64,000 bases of DNA. Source: Trifolium pratense (lineage: Eukaryota > Streptophyta > Magnoliopsida > Fabales > Fabaceae). Shown piece after piece: positions 1-8,860 of the stretch. The DNA lies in NCBI RefSeq assembly GCF_020283565.1, contig NC_060059.1:5897501-5961500 (forward strand), given 5' to 3'. A model generated the notes under the pieces. That model was not told where the DNA came from. It saw only the letters and a program-made list of their open reading frames with translations, and ran no database searches. Position 1 is the stretch's first letter. Every line of letters starts with the position of its first letter. Made by a program: the position numbers and the translations under genes.

Positions 1-60
1 GGGCCTAAAGAGAAAACATCATATTGCATGTGTGTTTTGAATGAGATTGAGAGATCATAC

Positions 61-279
61 CCTTATGAAACAGTCATGGAAAAACATCCTCAAAATACGA
101 GCTGGGACTTTTGGATCATGGATAGAAGCATTAAGAACTGTCTCTGAAATTATTTTTTCCAATTGTGGACATGTTTGGTCATAGTAATGAGCATGAAGTT
201 CAGCTTTAGATAATGAAAATAATGCTAAAAGCAGGAAAATGATTGGAAAAGTGTTTTCTGCTGGTAATTTGATAGCCAT
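61..279 (-). CDS. Class III peroxidase, exon 1 (gene continues off the left edge)
   Basis: Secreted heme peroxidase of the plant class III family, which oxidises phenolics with H2O2 in the wall or apoplast. Only exon 1 is present: 73 residues starting MAIKLPAENTF, with a hydrophobic signal peptide to about residue 26, then mature sequence beginning AELHAHYYDQTCP. The first conserved Cys (DQTCP) and the distal heme pocket RMFFHDCF, with catalytic Arg and His, are visible. The exon ends after ATA AGG at a GTATG donor (minus strand), the usual first-intron position of this family just before the GC(D) motif. Bases 1-60 are intron 1. The sequence DPKVPARILRMFFHDCFIR resembles the peroxidase 66 subgroup; that assignment is from family knowledge. 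Intact as far as it goes. Confidence 0.93.
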
Positions 280-353
280 AATGATAAACTAGGTAATAAC
301 TCGCAACTGTAGAATGCGGGTTAGATGAGAACATCATGGAAAGATGTATTAGG

Positions 354-363
354 GTATATATAG
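354..363 (-). promoter_or_regulatory. TATA box of the peroxidase gene
   Basis: TATATATA on the minus strand about 75 bp upstream of the ATG at 279, leaving room for a leader of roughly 45 nt. Position and sequence fit a plant TATA box; no transcript evidence. Confidence 0.5.
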
Positions 364-862
364 AATTGACGTGAACAATTTCATCAAATAAAATACATGC
401 TAAACTCAGATTTGTTGTACTTTTAAGTTACTCAAAGTTTGGAATATTAGCCTAGAAGTACAGAATTTAAAATTCCCCTTTGTTCTGCTTTAACACCTGG
501 CTAGTATATCAATCCACCAATACATATGTCTTCAGCAATCAACAAAATATACAGAACAATTTGATAGCGACTATGCCAAGGGCTACATTTATAATTTAGT
601 CAATTATGATATATTAATAAATATTTATCTTTAAATGAGATGATTCAAAGGTTTTACTATTTTCCTTGTAAAAATAGGTTCTTACTCATTCAGGTGTACT
701 GCACAAAAAAAGTACATTATAATGTTAGGTAACATATTGCTTCCAGAATTGCTTCTGTTGATGCATACCTTTCAGGATAGTTGAGTTGTATAGGTAGTTG
801 ACGAGGGATAGTTGATTTTGCACTGAAAATTTTCCATCTAATTTGGGCGGTTTATTAAAAGA

Positions 863-906
863 AATCAGACCATTGTTTTTTTTTGGTCAGGAATCAGACC
901 ATTGTT
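863..906 (-). repeat. Short poly(A)-tailed insertion with 15-bp target duplication
   Basis: AATCAGACCATTGTT occurs at 863-877 and again, identically, at 892-906. Between them are 14 bases which on the minus strand read CCTGACC followed by A7. The unit resembles the last bases of a retroposon plus its tail. Confidence 0.8.
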
Positions 907-965
907 ATTACATTACATCATACCAAATCCGCCGCCCTGGTTGATTGAATAAAAAAGTGGTCAAC

Positions 966-1009
966 AATTCTCCTTTTATTTGTAAAAAAAATAAATAATT
1001 CTCCTTTTA
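966..1009 (+). repeat. Short poly(A)-type insertion with 13-bp target duplication
   Basis: AATTCTCCTTTTA at 966-978 is repeated exactly at 997-1009. The 18 bases between are TTTGTAAAAAAAATAAAT. Same architecture as the other short tailed insertions in this window. Confidence 0.75.
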
Positions 1010-1137
1010 AAATTTTAAATTTTATTTGTTCCATACTAATATACTATTAAGTGGCATTCAATTTACTATTTTTTTAAGGTCTTGTTATCGAGTGGAGGCA
1101 CTCTTTAAGCATTCCATTTAAACAAATTTTTTATTCA

Positions 1138-2583
1138 AAAAATTAAGGTTAAATTAGATTTTTAGCCCCCTATGTTTCAAAAAGTTGCGATTTTGGTCCT
1201 CTATATTTTAAAATAGCAGTTTTAGCCCCCTATGTTTACCCCCTTTGTAAAAGGTCAATTTTGACCAAATCAGCGCTGATGTGGCCAATCACTTAAGTGA
1301 CTCAGCTGCCACATCAACTTTTTTGTCACTTATTATTTTATTTTATTTTAAAAAAAAAAAGGAAGAATCACGTGAGGTTTTTGAAGCAGCTTCCATCTGG
1401 ATTGCTTCTTGTAAATGGCCCCTTCAAGATTAATGGAGTTCCTTTGAGACGTGTGAATCAGTCCTATGTGATTGGTACATCTACCAAAGTAGATATCTCT
1501 GGTGTTAATGTGGATAACTTTGATGATAAGTACTTTTCAAAGGAAGCCCAGAAAAAGAAAGATGACCAGAAAACTGCGGACGCTGCATTGATAAAATCCA
1601 TTGAGACTGTTCCAGACTTGAAGACTTATTTTTGTGCCAGGTTTTCTCTCAAGGCAGGTGTGAAGCCACACGAGCTACTCTTTTAGTCTGAAGGAAAGAG
1701 GGATGTTATGTTTGCGTTTTTATAATTTTTTGTTAATGGAATTTGGTTCAGAATTCAGATAGTGATACTTTCTTAACTTTATTTAAGAGCCTATTTTTGA
1801 TTAGGAAATGGAATTCTGTCGGAGATGTTCCTTCCTGCATTTTTGCTATTGTGAACGTTTTTGTTGATTTTATGAATTTTAGCTATTTTGTGAGGCAAAA
1901 AAAAAAGTGTAGGCTACCAATAACAACAGGACATTAAAATAGAACAAGTTCTTCTCCATTTTCATTTCAATTCTAACATTACAAATTGATTTGAAATATA
2001 ACAACAAAACACAATTTGATTCATTAATAAGTGATGCAAATTACAGTAAAACTCGTATAATCTTCCTCTGTCTTACTCAAACCTTCACTTTCACGTGTTG
2101 TTGCAGTACATACGGTCTTCATCTCCAACCAACAGGGTATTTTAGGGTTCAAAACGAAATAACTGGAATAGAGAAATCAAACAACAAAACTTGAGATTGA
2201 TTCACGATAGAAATCGAACAAGAGACCTTACAATTGATTCATAGTTGAAATCGATCAAAGTTTTGCAATTGAGAAGAGATAAATTTTTGCGATTGAGAAG
2301 AGAGAAGAAACGGTTTTGCGTTTTTTTTTTTTTTTTTGTTATTGGTTACCTCACGTGCTTCTTCCTCTTTTTTTAAAAAAAAAATAATAAGTGACAAAAA
2401 AGCTGATGTGTCAGCCGAGTCACTTAAGTGACTTGCCACGTCAGCATTGACTTGGTCAAAATTGACCTTTTGCAAAAGGAGATAAACATAGGGGGTCGAA
2501 ACTGCTATTTTTAAATACAGAGAGCCAAAAACGCAACTTTCTGAAACATAGGGGGCCAAAAGTACAATTTAGCCAAAAATTAA
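1138..2583 (+). mobile_element. Mutator-like element carrying a captured RPL6 fragment (Pack-MULE type)
   Basis: Element 1147-2574 is bounded by long terminal inverted repeats, about 1147-1378 and 2347-2574. Their inner ends meet at a shared CACGTGAGG and their outer parts share CCCCCTATGTTTC and GGTCAATTTTGACCAA. Immediately outside lies a perfect 9-bp duplication AAAAATTAA (1138-1146 and 2575-2583). Long TIRs plus a 9-bp duplication are the hallmark of Mutator-like elements. There is no transposase, so it is non-autonomous. The interior carries a piece of a ribosomal protein L6 gene (1377-1686) and about 600 bp of other sequence. TIR arms have diverged by perhaps 15-20 percent, so it is not very recent. 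Confidence 0.88.
1377..1686 (+). pseudogene. RPL6: 60S ribosomal protein L6 (eL6) 3' fragment captured in a MULE
   Basis: The reading frame gives the C-terminal half of plant eL6, a large-subunit ribosomal protein: [12 protein letters not shown], then [37 protein letters not shown] and the C-terminus [13 protein letters not shown] followed by TAG and what looks like part of the 3' UTR. The N-terminal half is missing. About 20 residues of the usual lysine/glutamate-rich linker are also missing between AQKKK and KDDQK, so the captured copy has an internal deletion. No stop or frameshift interrupts the fragment. It begins directly at the inner edge of the left inverted repeat, so a fused open frame could start in the TIR. 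No sign that it makes a working ribosomal protein. Confidence 0.9.
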
Positions 2584-3013
2584 ACATTACAATTTCCAAT
2601 GCGTTGATTTTACACATTCCCATAAAAAAAATTAAATAACTTACGTACTGCAGTATTTAAGAGCTTAAAGAGTACCCCGAAGGTACTAGTTAGCATTTGC
2701 CTTTTTTTTATACTCTAAATTACACTTTTAATCATCTATTTTATCATCCTCATAAAAATATTTTAAAATTGAATTTTTTGTCCCTCACTTATCACTTTTG
2801 TTACAAAAAATGGTTTCAATCTAGTTTTTTTACTCCTAAAATGTTTTTTTTTTCTTCTCAAAAAATGGTGATTTATTGCCTCGGTTGTAAATTTGGAGAG
2901 AAGTTATCACTCTAAGAGTAAAAAATATGAATTAGAATCAAAATTGTAATAAATATGATAATTGAGAAACTAAAAAATTTTGATAGAAGAATTTTATTTT
3001 TTAGTGTGATAAA
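2584..3013. other. AT-rich gene-free stretch
   Basis: Short runs of A and T with no coherent frame, no recognised element and no strong repeat. I see nothing further in it. Confidence 0.5.
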
Positions 3014-3124
3014 ATAGAGACCAAAAGGTCCCCGTAAGCTTAGCTAAGTTGGTATATGTGTAAGAGCCGGGGTTCGAACTCCGGACACTTCACTTATTCA
3101 ACTTTAAGGTATAGAGACCAAAAG
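3014..3124 (+). mobile_element. tRNA-derived SINE, 3'-truncated, with perfect 14-bp target duplication
   Basis: ATAGAGACCAAAAG flanks an 83-bp insertion on both sides (3014-3027 and 3111-3124). The insertion starts GTCCCCGTAAGCTTAGCTAA. It has an A-box-like TAGCTAAGTTGG and a B-box GGTTCGAACTCC, the internal RNA polymerase III promoter of a tRNA-headed SINE. It ends at CTTTAAGGT without the body end and poly(A) tail seen in the related copy at 36.6 kb. The B-box is intact but the sequence does not fold as a real tRNA gene. Confidence 0.82.
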
Positions 3125-3860
3125 TTTAATTAGACCATCTCCAATGGTAGTACTTATTTTTTTAAATACTAGTACCTAATAGGTACCATCATTGGAGCAA
3201 AAACAAAATAGTACTTAATATGTACTTGTTCTAAAATAAGACTTATACTATTTTTTGTGGGACCCATTAAAAAGATGTAAATTTATTGGTGAGATATGTT
3301 ATTGGTATGACCCATTTATAACTTTTTAAGAGTTGTTTGGTTGGAGGGATTGAATACTTGTTAGTTACTATTATTAAAAAATATAAATGAATGATATGTA
3401 CACGTGGAACCCGATTAAGTACCAAATGAGGAGGTCCATTATTATTGTGGATGCTCTTAAGTATAACATGGCCATCTGAATGGATATCCAATAATAAATG
3501 TAATACATATCAGCACGTGACTATCCAATAAAATTATATAGCTTTTATTGTGAAAAAAGAAAAGTCTCATATTGAAATAGAGATAAAACATTAGATGAGT
3601 TTATAAAGAGAGTTATCCCTCAACTTATATAAGCTTGGTTTATTAAGACAAATTAATCTCCATATAAAAATTGAAGGTGGTAATAGAGGCAACATATCCA
3701 TTAGGCCACTCACCATTTACATGAGGATATGTATTTGTTAGGGCAAAAATTAAGTCTTACATTGAATAGAGATAAAATTTAAAATGGGTTTAAAAAGACA
3801 AATATGAATACCTCACGTAAGTTAGTTTTGTAACAATGAATCATGTCAAATATAAAATCT
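3125..3860. other. Gene-free region with degenerate LTR-like fragments
   Basis: Two related stretches (about 3560-3660 and 3745-3850) contain variants of GTCTCATATTGAAATAGAGA followed by GGGTTTATAAAGA, a pattern I associate with the starts of solo LTRs in legumes. Neither has clear ends or a target duplication. No coding sequence seen. Confidence 0.35.
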
Positions 3861-4408
3861 ACTTTTGAGAAAGATCAAAGACGTGAATTAAATGTCTCCA
3901 CCTATGAAATATGTGTACTCATGTTAAATAATGCTGTTAGACTAAGCTACAAGGAATTTAATAAGCAGCTGAGATTCCAGCTTCAAATTTGAAGAAGTGC
4001 TTGCAATCTTTGGTTTTGTTAAGAGGAGAAATGTCCTTACGAAGGAGCATATGAGTAGAGATGTTAGTGAGGATAATGCATTCTTTGTTAATGACAAGTT
4101 TAGTAGCAAACTGTTTAAGGTAAAAATAGGTACTGTTGTTGCAGCAAGGGAGTTGGAACTAGAGAAATTGGAAACTAGTATAGGAGGACCGCAAGCCGCA
4201 AATTGAGGCAGCGATAGTGAGGATTATGAAATTCAGGAAGCAATTCGGCCACAATAATCTTATAGCTAAGGTCACAAAGCAGTTGTAGTCACAGTTCCTT
4301 GCAAATCCAATGAACGTAAAGAAATGAATTGAGTCTCTCTTTGAGAATGAGAGGGAATTTTTGGAGAGAGATTTTAGTGACATAAAACTGTATTGATATC
4401 TTGCTTAG
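3861..4408 (+). pseudogene. CULLIN3-like C-terminal pseudogene, left arm
   Basis: Homologous to the C-terminal part of CUL3, the scaffold of BTB-type ubiquitin ligases. In order: RRELNVSTYEMCVLML, NNAVRLSYKE, a frame break, then HMSRDVSEDNAFFVNDKFSS, KLFKVKIGTVVAA, EKLETS, a further break, and [13 protein letters not shown] with the cullin neddylation motif IVRIMK. The end reads ERDFSDIKLY, where the usual YRYLA end is broken by TGA, and then the ancestral TAG at 4406-4408. Several frameshifts and stops make it non-functional. It runs as contiguous coding sequence, so any captured introns are absent or deleted. Confidence 0.85.
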
Positions 4409-4589
4409 AATTGGTAAACTTGTTTGTTTTGGTGAAGTTAATATAGTGATACAAATGTTGTGCCTTGTTGTGAGCTAGGTGAAAAATGACATTTTTCATT
4501 GATCCATGGATCAATGAAAAATGGATCAATGAAAAATGTCATTTTTCACCTAGTTTACAAGACACAACATTTATATCATTGTTATAACA

Positions 4590-4885
4590 TTGCCAAAACA
4601 AACAAGATTACCAATTATAAGCAAGATGTCGATATAGTTTGATGTCCCTATAATCGCTCTCCAAGGAATCACAATTGCAATTGGTTTGTGAATTGTGACC
4701 TCAACTATAAGATTATTGTGGCTGAGTTGCTTCCTGGATTTCATAATCCTCACTAACAAAGAATGCATCATCCTCATTACATCTTTACACATAGGCTCCT
4801 TCGTAAGGACATTTTTCTCTTAACCAAAGTCAAAGATTGCAAGCACCTCTTTAAATTTGAAGCTGGAATCTCAATTGCTTGTTCA
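4590..4885 (-). pseudogene. CULLIN3-like C-terminal pseudogene, right arm (continues at 5694-5770)
   Basis: Minus-strand copy of the same CUL3 region with a different internal deletion. It retains the LKRCLQSL-equivalent, CPYEGA-type scrambled frame, HSLLVRIMKSRKQLSHNNLI (neddylation motif region) and the 3' end equivalent to LYRHLA, with the stop codon lost. The 5'-most part of this arm is displaced to 5694-5770 by a hAT-like insertion at 4894-5693. No open frame of useful length. Confidence 0.8.
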
Positions 4886-5701
4886 GTTTTCTTCTATGTT
4901 GCATGGGTACTCCATTTTGGAGAGAGTACCGGTACCGGGTACGTACCGGGTACCGGTACGCGTATGGTACTCCCCCGGTACGCACCGACGCCGTACCTAG
5001 TTTTTTTTTTTTTTTTTGCAATGGATACGCGTGTGGTACACCTGTGGTACGCGCGTGGTACACAAATCCAAAAAAAATACAATTTTTTTTCTTCTCCTTT
5101 TTTTCTTTTATTAGTATTTTTTATAGGAAGATTTAAGTTTTTTATTTGTTTATAATATAAAAGTAGTAACTACTACTAAAAAACAATATCAAAGTATCGA
5201 CTATCTAGTTTTTATTCATAGCAATCTTCGTCTTCTCTCGAGAAAGAGAAATAGTAATACTTATAATGAAAGTGCAACAAAAATGTGGGATATTCGTAGA
5301 GATGAACGAAATTTATTTAATATATAGTTGATATTCTTGAAATTGCTAGTCTTTCTCGCGGTGAACCTAACTTGAGATCGCTCTTTTTAGTGATGATGAA
5401 GAGGGAAATCATTAACTCTTTTTTAGCTAATTGCTTTTTAATTTCATATTTTGATGTTTCGAACAATTTAATTTACTTTTAAAGTGTGATGTGATATTTT
5501 TATGTTTAATTATTTGTTTTAACGATATAATTCTATTATTTAATATATATAATTATATTTTAAAAAAATTATAAGGACGTACCCGTACCTTAGTTTTTCA
5601 AAAAATGACGCACCTCGTACCGGTACCCGTACCGGATACCGGTACCGTACCCGTACCGGATACCGGTACCGTACCCGCACCCGGGCAACATAGGTTTTCT
5701 T
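4886..5701 (+). mobile_element. hAT-like element inserted in the CUL3 fold-back
   Basis: Element 4894-5693 (800 bp) sits between perfect 8-bp duplications GTTTTCTT (4886-4893 and 5694-5701), the length made by hAT transposases. Ends are inverted: CTATGTTGC at left and GCAACATAG at right. Both subterminal regions are packed with GGTACC/GGGTACC motifs in opposite orientation. The fold-back arm resumes exactly after the right duplication, which confirms the insertion. Inside, about 5265-5420 on the plus strand, translation gives YNESATKMWDIRRDE and later DILEIASLSRGEPNLRSLF, then (other frame) FSDDEEGNH and stop; this resembles the C-terminal tail of hAT transposases. It is therefore a deletion derivative. 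Confidence 0.82.
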
Positions 5702-5837
5702 GTAGTTATCAGCATTTTAAACAGCATGAGTACACATATTTGATAGGTGGAGACATTCTATTCGTCTCTGACCTTTCCCAAAACAGTGAGTTTAGAGAGA
5801 TAAAAATCATAGAAACTAATTTTACATGCACTAAAAT

Positions 5838-5880
5838 TAAAGTAAGCTGCACACCAAAAAACCATAACTAAAGTAAGCTG
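5838..5880 (+). repeat. Short A-rich insertion with 12-bp target duplication
   Basis: TAAAGTAAGCTG at 5838-5849 recurs at 5869-5880, separated by CACACCAAAAAACCATAAC. The tail is interrupted, so this is a weaker member of the group. Confidence 0.55.
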
Positions 5881-6051
5881 ATTTTACTTTACGGACACAA
5901 AAAAGTTGTACTTTTAAATTTTAGAAAATGAAAATCATAAATATATTCATGGGGATCATATTTAAAACTTGATGATGGACCAAAATCATCTAATCCTATT
6001 TGGGGTATTTGATTATTACCAATTTGAATTTTGAGTCGATGAAGCAAATAA

Positions 6052-6380
6052 TTATTTTTTTGTTTAACTACACATTTGATCCCTTACGTTTATTTTAGAT
6101 TTCAATTTGGTCTCTTACGTTTAAAAAGTATCAATTTGGTCCCTTAAGTTTATTTTAGGTTTCAAGTTAGTCATTTCCGTCAATTTTGTCACATGTGACA
6201 GTCAATTTGCATACATGGACAGACACGTGACACTTGGACACACTGACATGTGTACTGTTCAAACGGTGTTAGTGACAAAAACTAATGGAAATGACTAACT
6301 TGAAACCTAAAATAAAGTAAGGGACCAAATTAATATTTTTTAAACGTAAGGACAAAACGTCTACTTAAGCCTTATCTTTT
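6052..6380. mobile_element. MULE-type MITE with inverted repeats and 9-bp duplication
   Basis: Element 6061-6371. The left part carries CAATTTGGTCCCTTAAGTTT, ATTTTAGGTTTCAAGTTAGT and CATTTCC; the right part carries their inverse, GACTAACTTGAAACCTAAAA and AAGTAAGGGACCAAATTAAT. Flanks TTATTTTTT (6052-6060) and TTATCTTTT (6372-6380) match at 8 of 9 bases. The left end has an extra copy of the TTGGTC..TTACGTTT block. No coding sequence inside. Confidence 0.72.
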
Positions 6381-6769
6381 TCTTTTTTCATAAAACAAGC
6401 ATATAGATAACCAGAACAGGTGACAGAACAATCAAACAAATTAGAAAGGTTTGCGGTATTTTCCAATCAAGTTTTAGAGCCAACTCTATTAGCTATTGTT
6501 CCTGCTAAAATTATGAGCTTCAACATTCAATTGCCTCCGTGAATGTGACAAATCCTTTACCAGTTGGAGACACCATCTCACATCCAATGCTTCTGCCATG
6601 ACTGGATCCACAACAATCAGATCCTTCTTGCATCTATTTCTTCATTTTTAATGTGTTTGGTTTGCTTCATTTGAAAAATAGAGAGGATCTTTACTCTAAC
6701 TTGAGAATACTCGTAGTAGCAATAACTTGCCTGTCTTGTCAATACATTATCAACCTAAAGAATTCTATT

Positions 6770-7496
6770 TCGTGGAGTGGAGGATGGTGCGAGTTCTGGG
6801 CATCAGCATGTCATTGTCTATGGAGTTGGAGGAAAAAGGAGCTGTTTGAAGAGGATTTTGCTCGTCCATCAAATCCCGTACATGTTATAATGCATAAGGT
6901 TACAAAGTAAGGGAATGTGTCGCGGTTGAATGATGCGATGGCAGAGAAAACCCAAACAGTTACAATGATCAGGTGCAATGCTCATAAACAAGGTTTTATT
7001 AAGCTGAATACCGATGGGAATTGCAAATCGGATCAACTTGCAGGTTGTGGGGGGAGTGTTACAGGGTAGTCGAGTGGATATGAGGCTATGCGAAGAATGT
7101 AGGTAGATGTAATGAGTTCGTGACAGAATTCCGGGGAGTTCTTGAAGACTCGAGATGTGTTAGAACGATGGGATTTAAGAAGGTGGAATTGAACATTGAT
7201 TCAGCATCTGTAGTGCAAATGCTCAAGGTTAGAAATTTCCATAGTTTGACAGGAGGAACAGTAGTGCACCAGATATGGAAGCTATTGGATTTGGGATGGG
7301 ACATTGAAATTTGTCATTCATAGAGAATCTAACAAGTGTGCGCACTCGTTAGCTAATGTTAGATGTTTACTTGGATGCAATATTGTATTTTATAATGTTT
7401 GTTCGTCGGGATTACTACCCCTATATTGATCTCTTTGTAATATCTCCTTTGGGACTCTAAACCCTCACGAATATAAAAAAAAAAAAAAAAAAAAAA
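6770..7496 (+). mobile_element. 5'-truncated LINE 3' end with RNase H remnant and poly(A) tail
   Basis: Broken reading frames match the 3' end of plant non-LTR retrotransposons. First comes a stretch after the reverse transcriptase, CLWSWRKKELFEEDFARP (around 6820-6870), then RNase H-like sequence IKLNTDGNCKSDQLAGCGG (about 6995-7050). This is followed by EFRGVLEDSRCVRTMGFKKV, LNIDSASVVQML and, after a stop, ESNKCAHSLANVRCLLGC. The copy ends in an A run of over 20 bases at 7470-7496. It is damaged by stops and frameshifts. I could not find a target duplication, so the 5' end is approximate. Confidence 0.75.
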
Positions 7497-8860
7497 ATCC
7501 AATACTACTAATAAAAAATCAAAATAAAAGTTCCCGTGAACAAAATTTAATTGATAAAAATTGAAATATAATTCCCTTATATACACTCATGAGTCGTGAA
7601 CATAAAGACTCAAAATATTAATTTTTACAATTATACATAGAGGATACCGTGGAAAAAAAAATGACACTTTAGTCAAAAGGAATAACAAAAACACAAGTTA
7701 TAATGAGGAGAATGCTAAGAAGACCAAAAGAAGTCATAATTCTCCACGAGTGTACTACCACAAACGTAGTTGCAAGATCGACACCTGTATAACGGGGCCA
7801 ACCTAGTTCCACAACGAGAGGGTCCCGAAAATCATAGGTACACGTGCCATTATCTAGATATCACGTGATCATATCTCGTGGCCCAACATCAACCACTCAC
7901 CATGCTCCACGTAACCCACCACATTTATGGTCCCACAAATAACACGTGCTGAGAAAACCTCACGTGATTGTTTCCTGGACCCACTTTCCTTTGCCACGCA
8001 TGCACACTTTGCTAGCTATCCTCTCCTCACACCGTTTCACCCTTTCAAGACCTATCGGGTGCTTTCCCAAATTGAAATTCATAATATTAATAATAGTATA
8101 TGTTTTGTAAATAAATTATAAAAAAAAGTAATAAAGTTAATTTTTTACAAATATTGCACAACGAAAGATACAACGACAATATGTGCACTCTATGAAAAAA
8201 TGTCTTAGTGGTTAAACTTTTGCTTAGAAATGTAGGATAAGATACAACGAAAGATTGTCCGAAAAAAAATCTAGAAACTACAAGGCGAAATTGATATCAT
8301 GAATAATGATAATATAGTCTACATGATTAAATTTGATCAAGACAACATGCATATGAAGTTGCAAGACACATAAAAATATCATTGATGTCATAATCGTCAC
8401 AGAACAAAAGTCACGGTTGAGCGAGAATGACTGGATGAAATTGATCTTTAAAAAATGTTAGAAGAAATTAAGTGAGTTGGCCATCTCAGATGATAAGTTG
8501 AATTTCTTAATAAACTTCGCGCGTGATTTTTCGAAGATTTTAGGCGCCCTATCTGGTATAGCGTCTCCCGCCCCCGGGGGCTCACAGAAGTAATTTTATC
8601 AAGGATTTAAGATTTGTCAACATTTATATAATTTAGCCAGAATATAATTTTTTTATATTAAATATAATGTTGAGACAATGAGAAAAGATGGATTTTCATT
8701 AATAAAAAAAAGTTCAAGATGTGTTCTTTCGCATCAGCCAAAAACCAAAAAGACAAAATTCAGATAGACACAAGCTATCTCTACTTTTCTGATCCAAACA
8801 AAAAAATTGTTTAACTTCTAAAGTCTAATCATATATTTTTTTTTCTAGTGACATTGTGGT
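7497..8860. other. Gene-free region 3' of the TCP gene
   Basis: Apart from the G-box cluster I see no gene, no clear element ends and no long repeat. A small GC-rich patch around 8560-8585 (CCCGCCCCCGGGGGC) stands out from the AT-rich background. The last part probably includes the TCP 3' UTR. Confidence 0.5.
7841..7966. promoter_or_regulatory. Cluster of four CACGTG G-box cores
   Basis: CACGTG occurs at 7841, 7862, 7943 and 7961, and a near match CACGTA at 7908. All lie within 126 bp. CACGTG is the core bound by bZIP and bHLH factors. No gene starts close by: the nearest is the TCP gene, whose 3' end is about 0.9 kb away. It could be a distal element or part of an unrecognised transposon. 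Confidence 0.4.

Larger units (their letters stand above)
364..1137. other. Intergenic region upstream of the peroxidase
   Basis: AT-rich, no credible coding potential on either strand. It holds peroxidase upstream sequence and two short poly(T)/poly(A) insertions with target duplications (863-906 and 966-1009), annotated separately. Confidence 0.7.
3861..5770. repeat. Fold-back made of two inverted CULLIN3 3'-end copies
   Basis: The left arm (about 3861-4515) and right arm (about 4516-4885, continuing at 5694-5770 after an inserted element) are inverted copies of the same sequence. Matching landmarks include GAGATTCCAGCTTCAAATTT, TGCTTGCAATCTTTG, ATGTCCTTACGAAGGAGC, AATCTTATAG and, beyond the element, TGTCTCCACCTAT and AATATGTGTACTCATG. 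The apex near 4500-4550 is itself palindromic around TCATTGATCCATGGATCAATGA. Both arms derive from the 3' part of a cullin gene and have separate deletions. A transcript across it would form a hairpin of several hundred bp. Confidence 0.85.

Noticed and set aside
3028..3110. Possible tRNA gene (A and B boxes)
   Set aside because: The cloverleaf does not form, there is a 14-bp target duplication, and related copies at 36.6 and 45.1 kb carry SINE bodies.
4851..5136. Overlapping frames encoding YRYRVRTGYRY-type and VPVPDTGTVPV-type repeats (also 5605-5871)
   Set aside because: They translate the GGTACC subterminal repeats of the hAT-like element in all frames; low complexity, not a gene.
7086..7323. 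Two overlapping frames around 7.1-7.3 kb
   Set aside because: The plus-strand frame is the RNase H remnant of the LINE; the minus-strand frame is its shadow.
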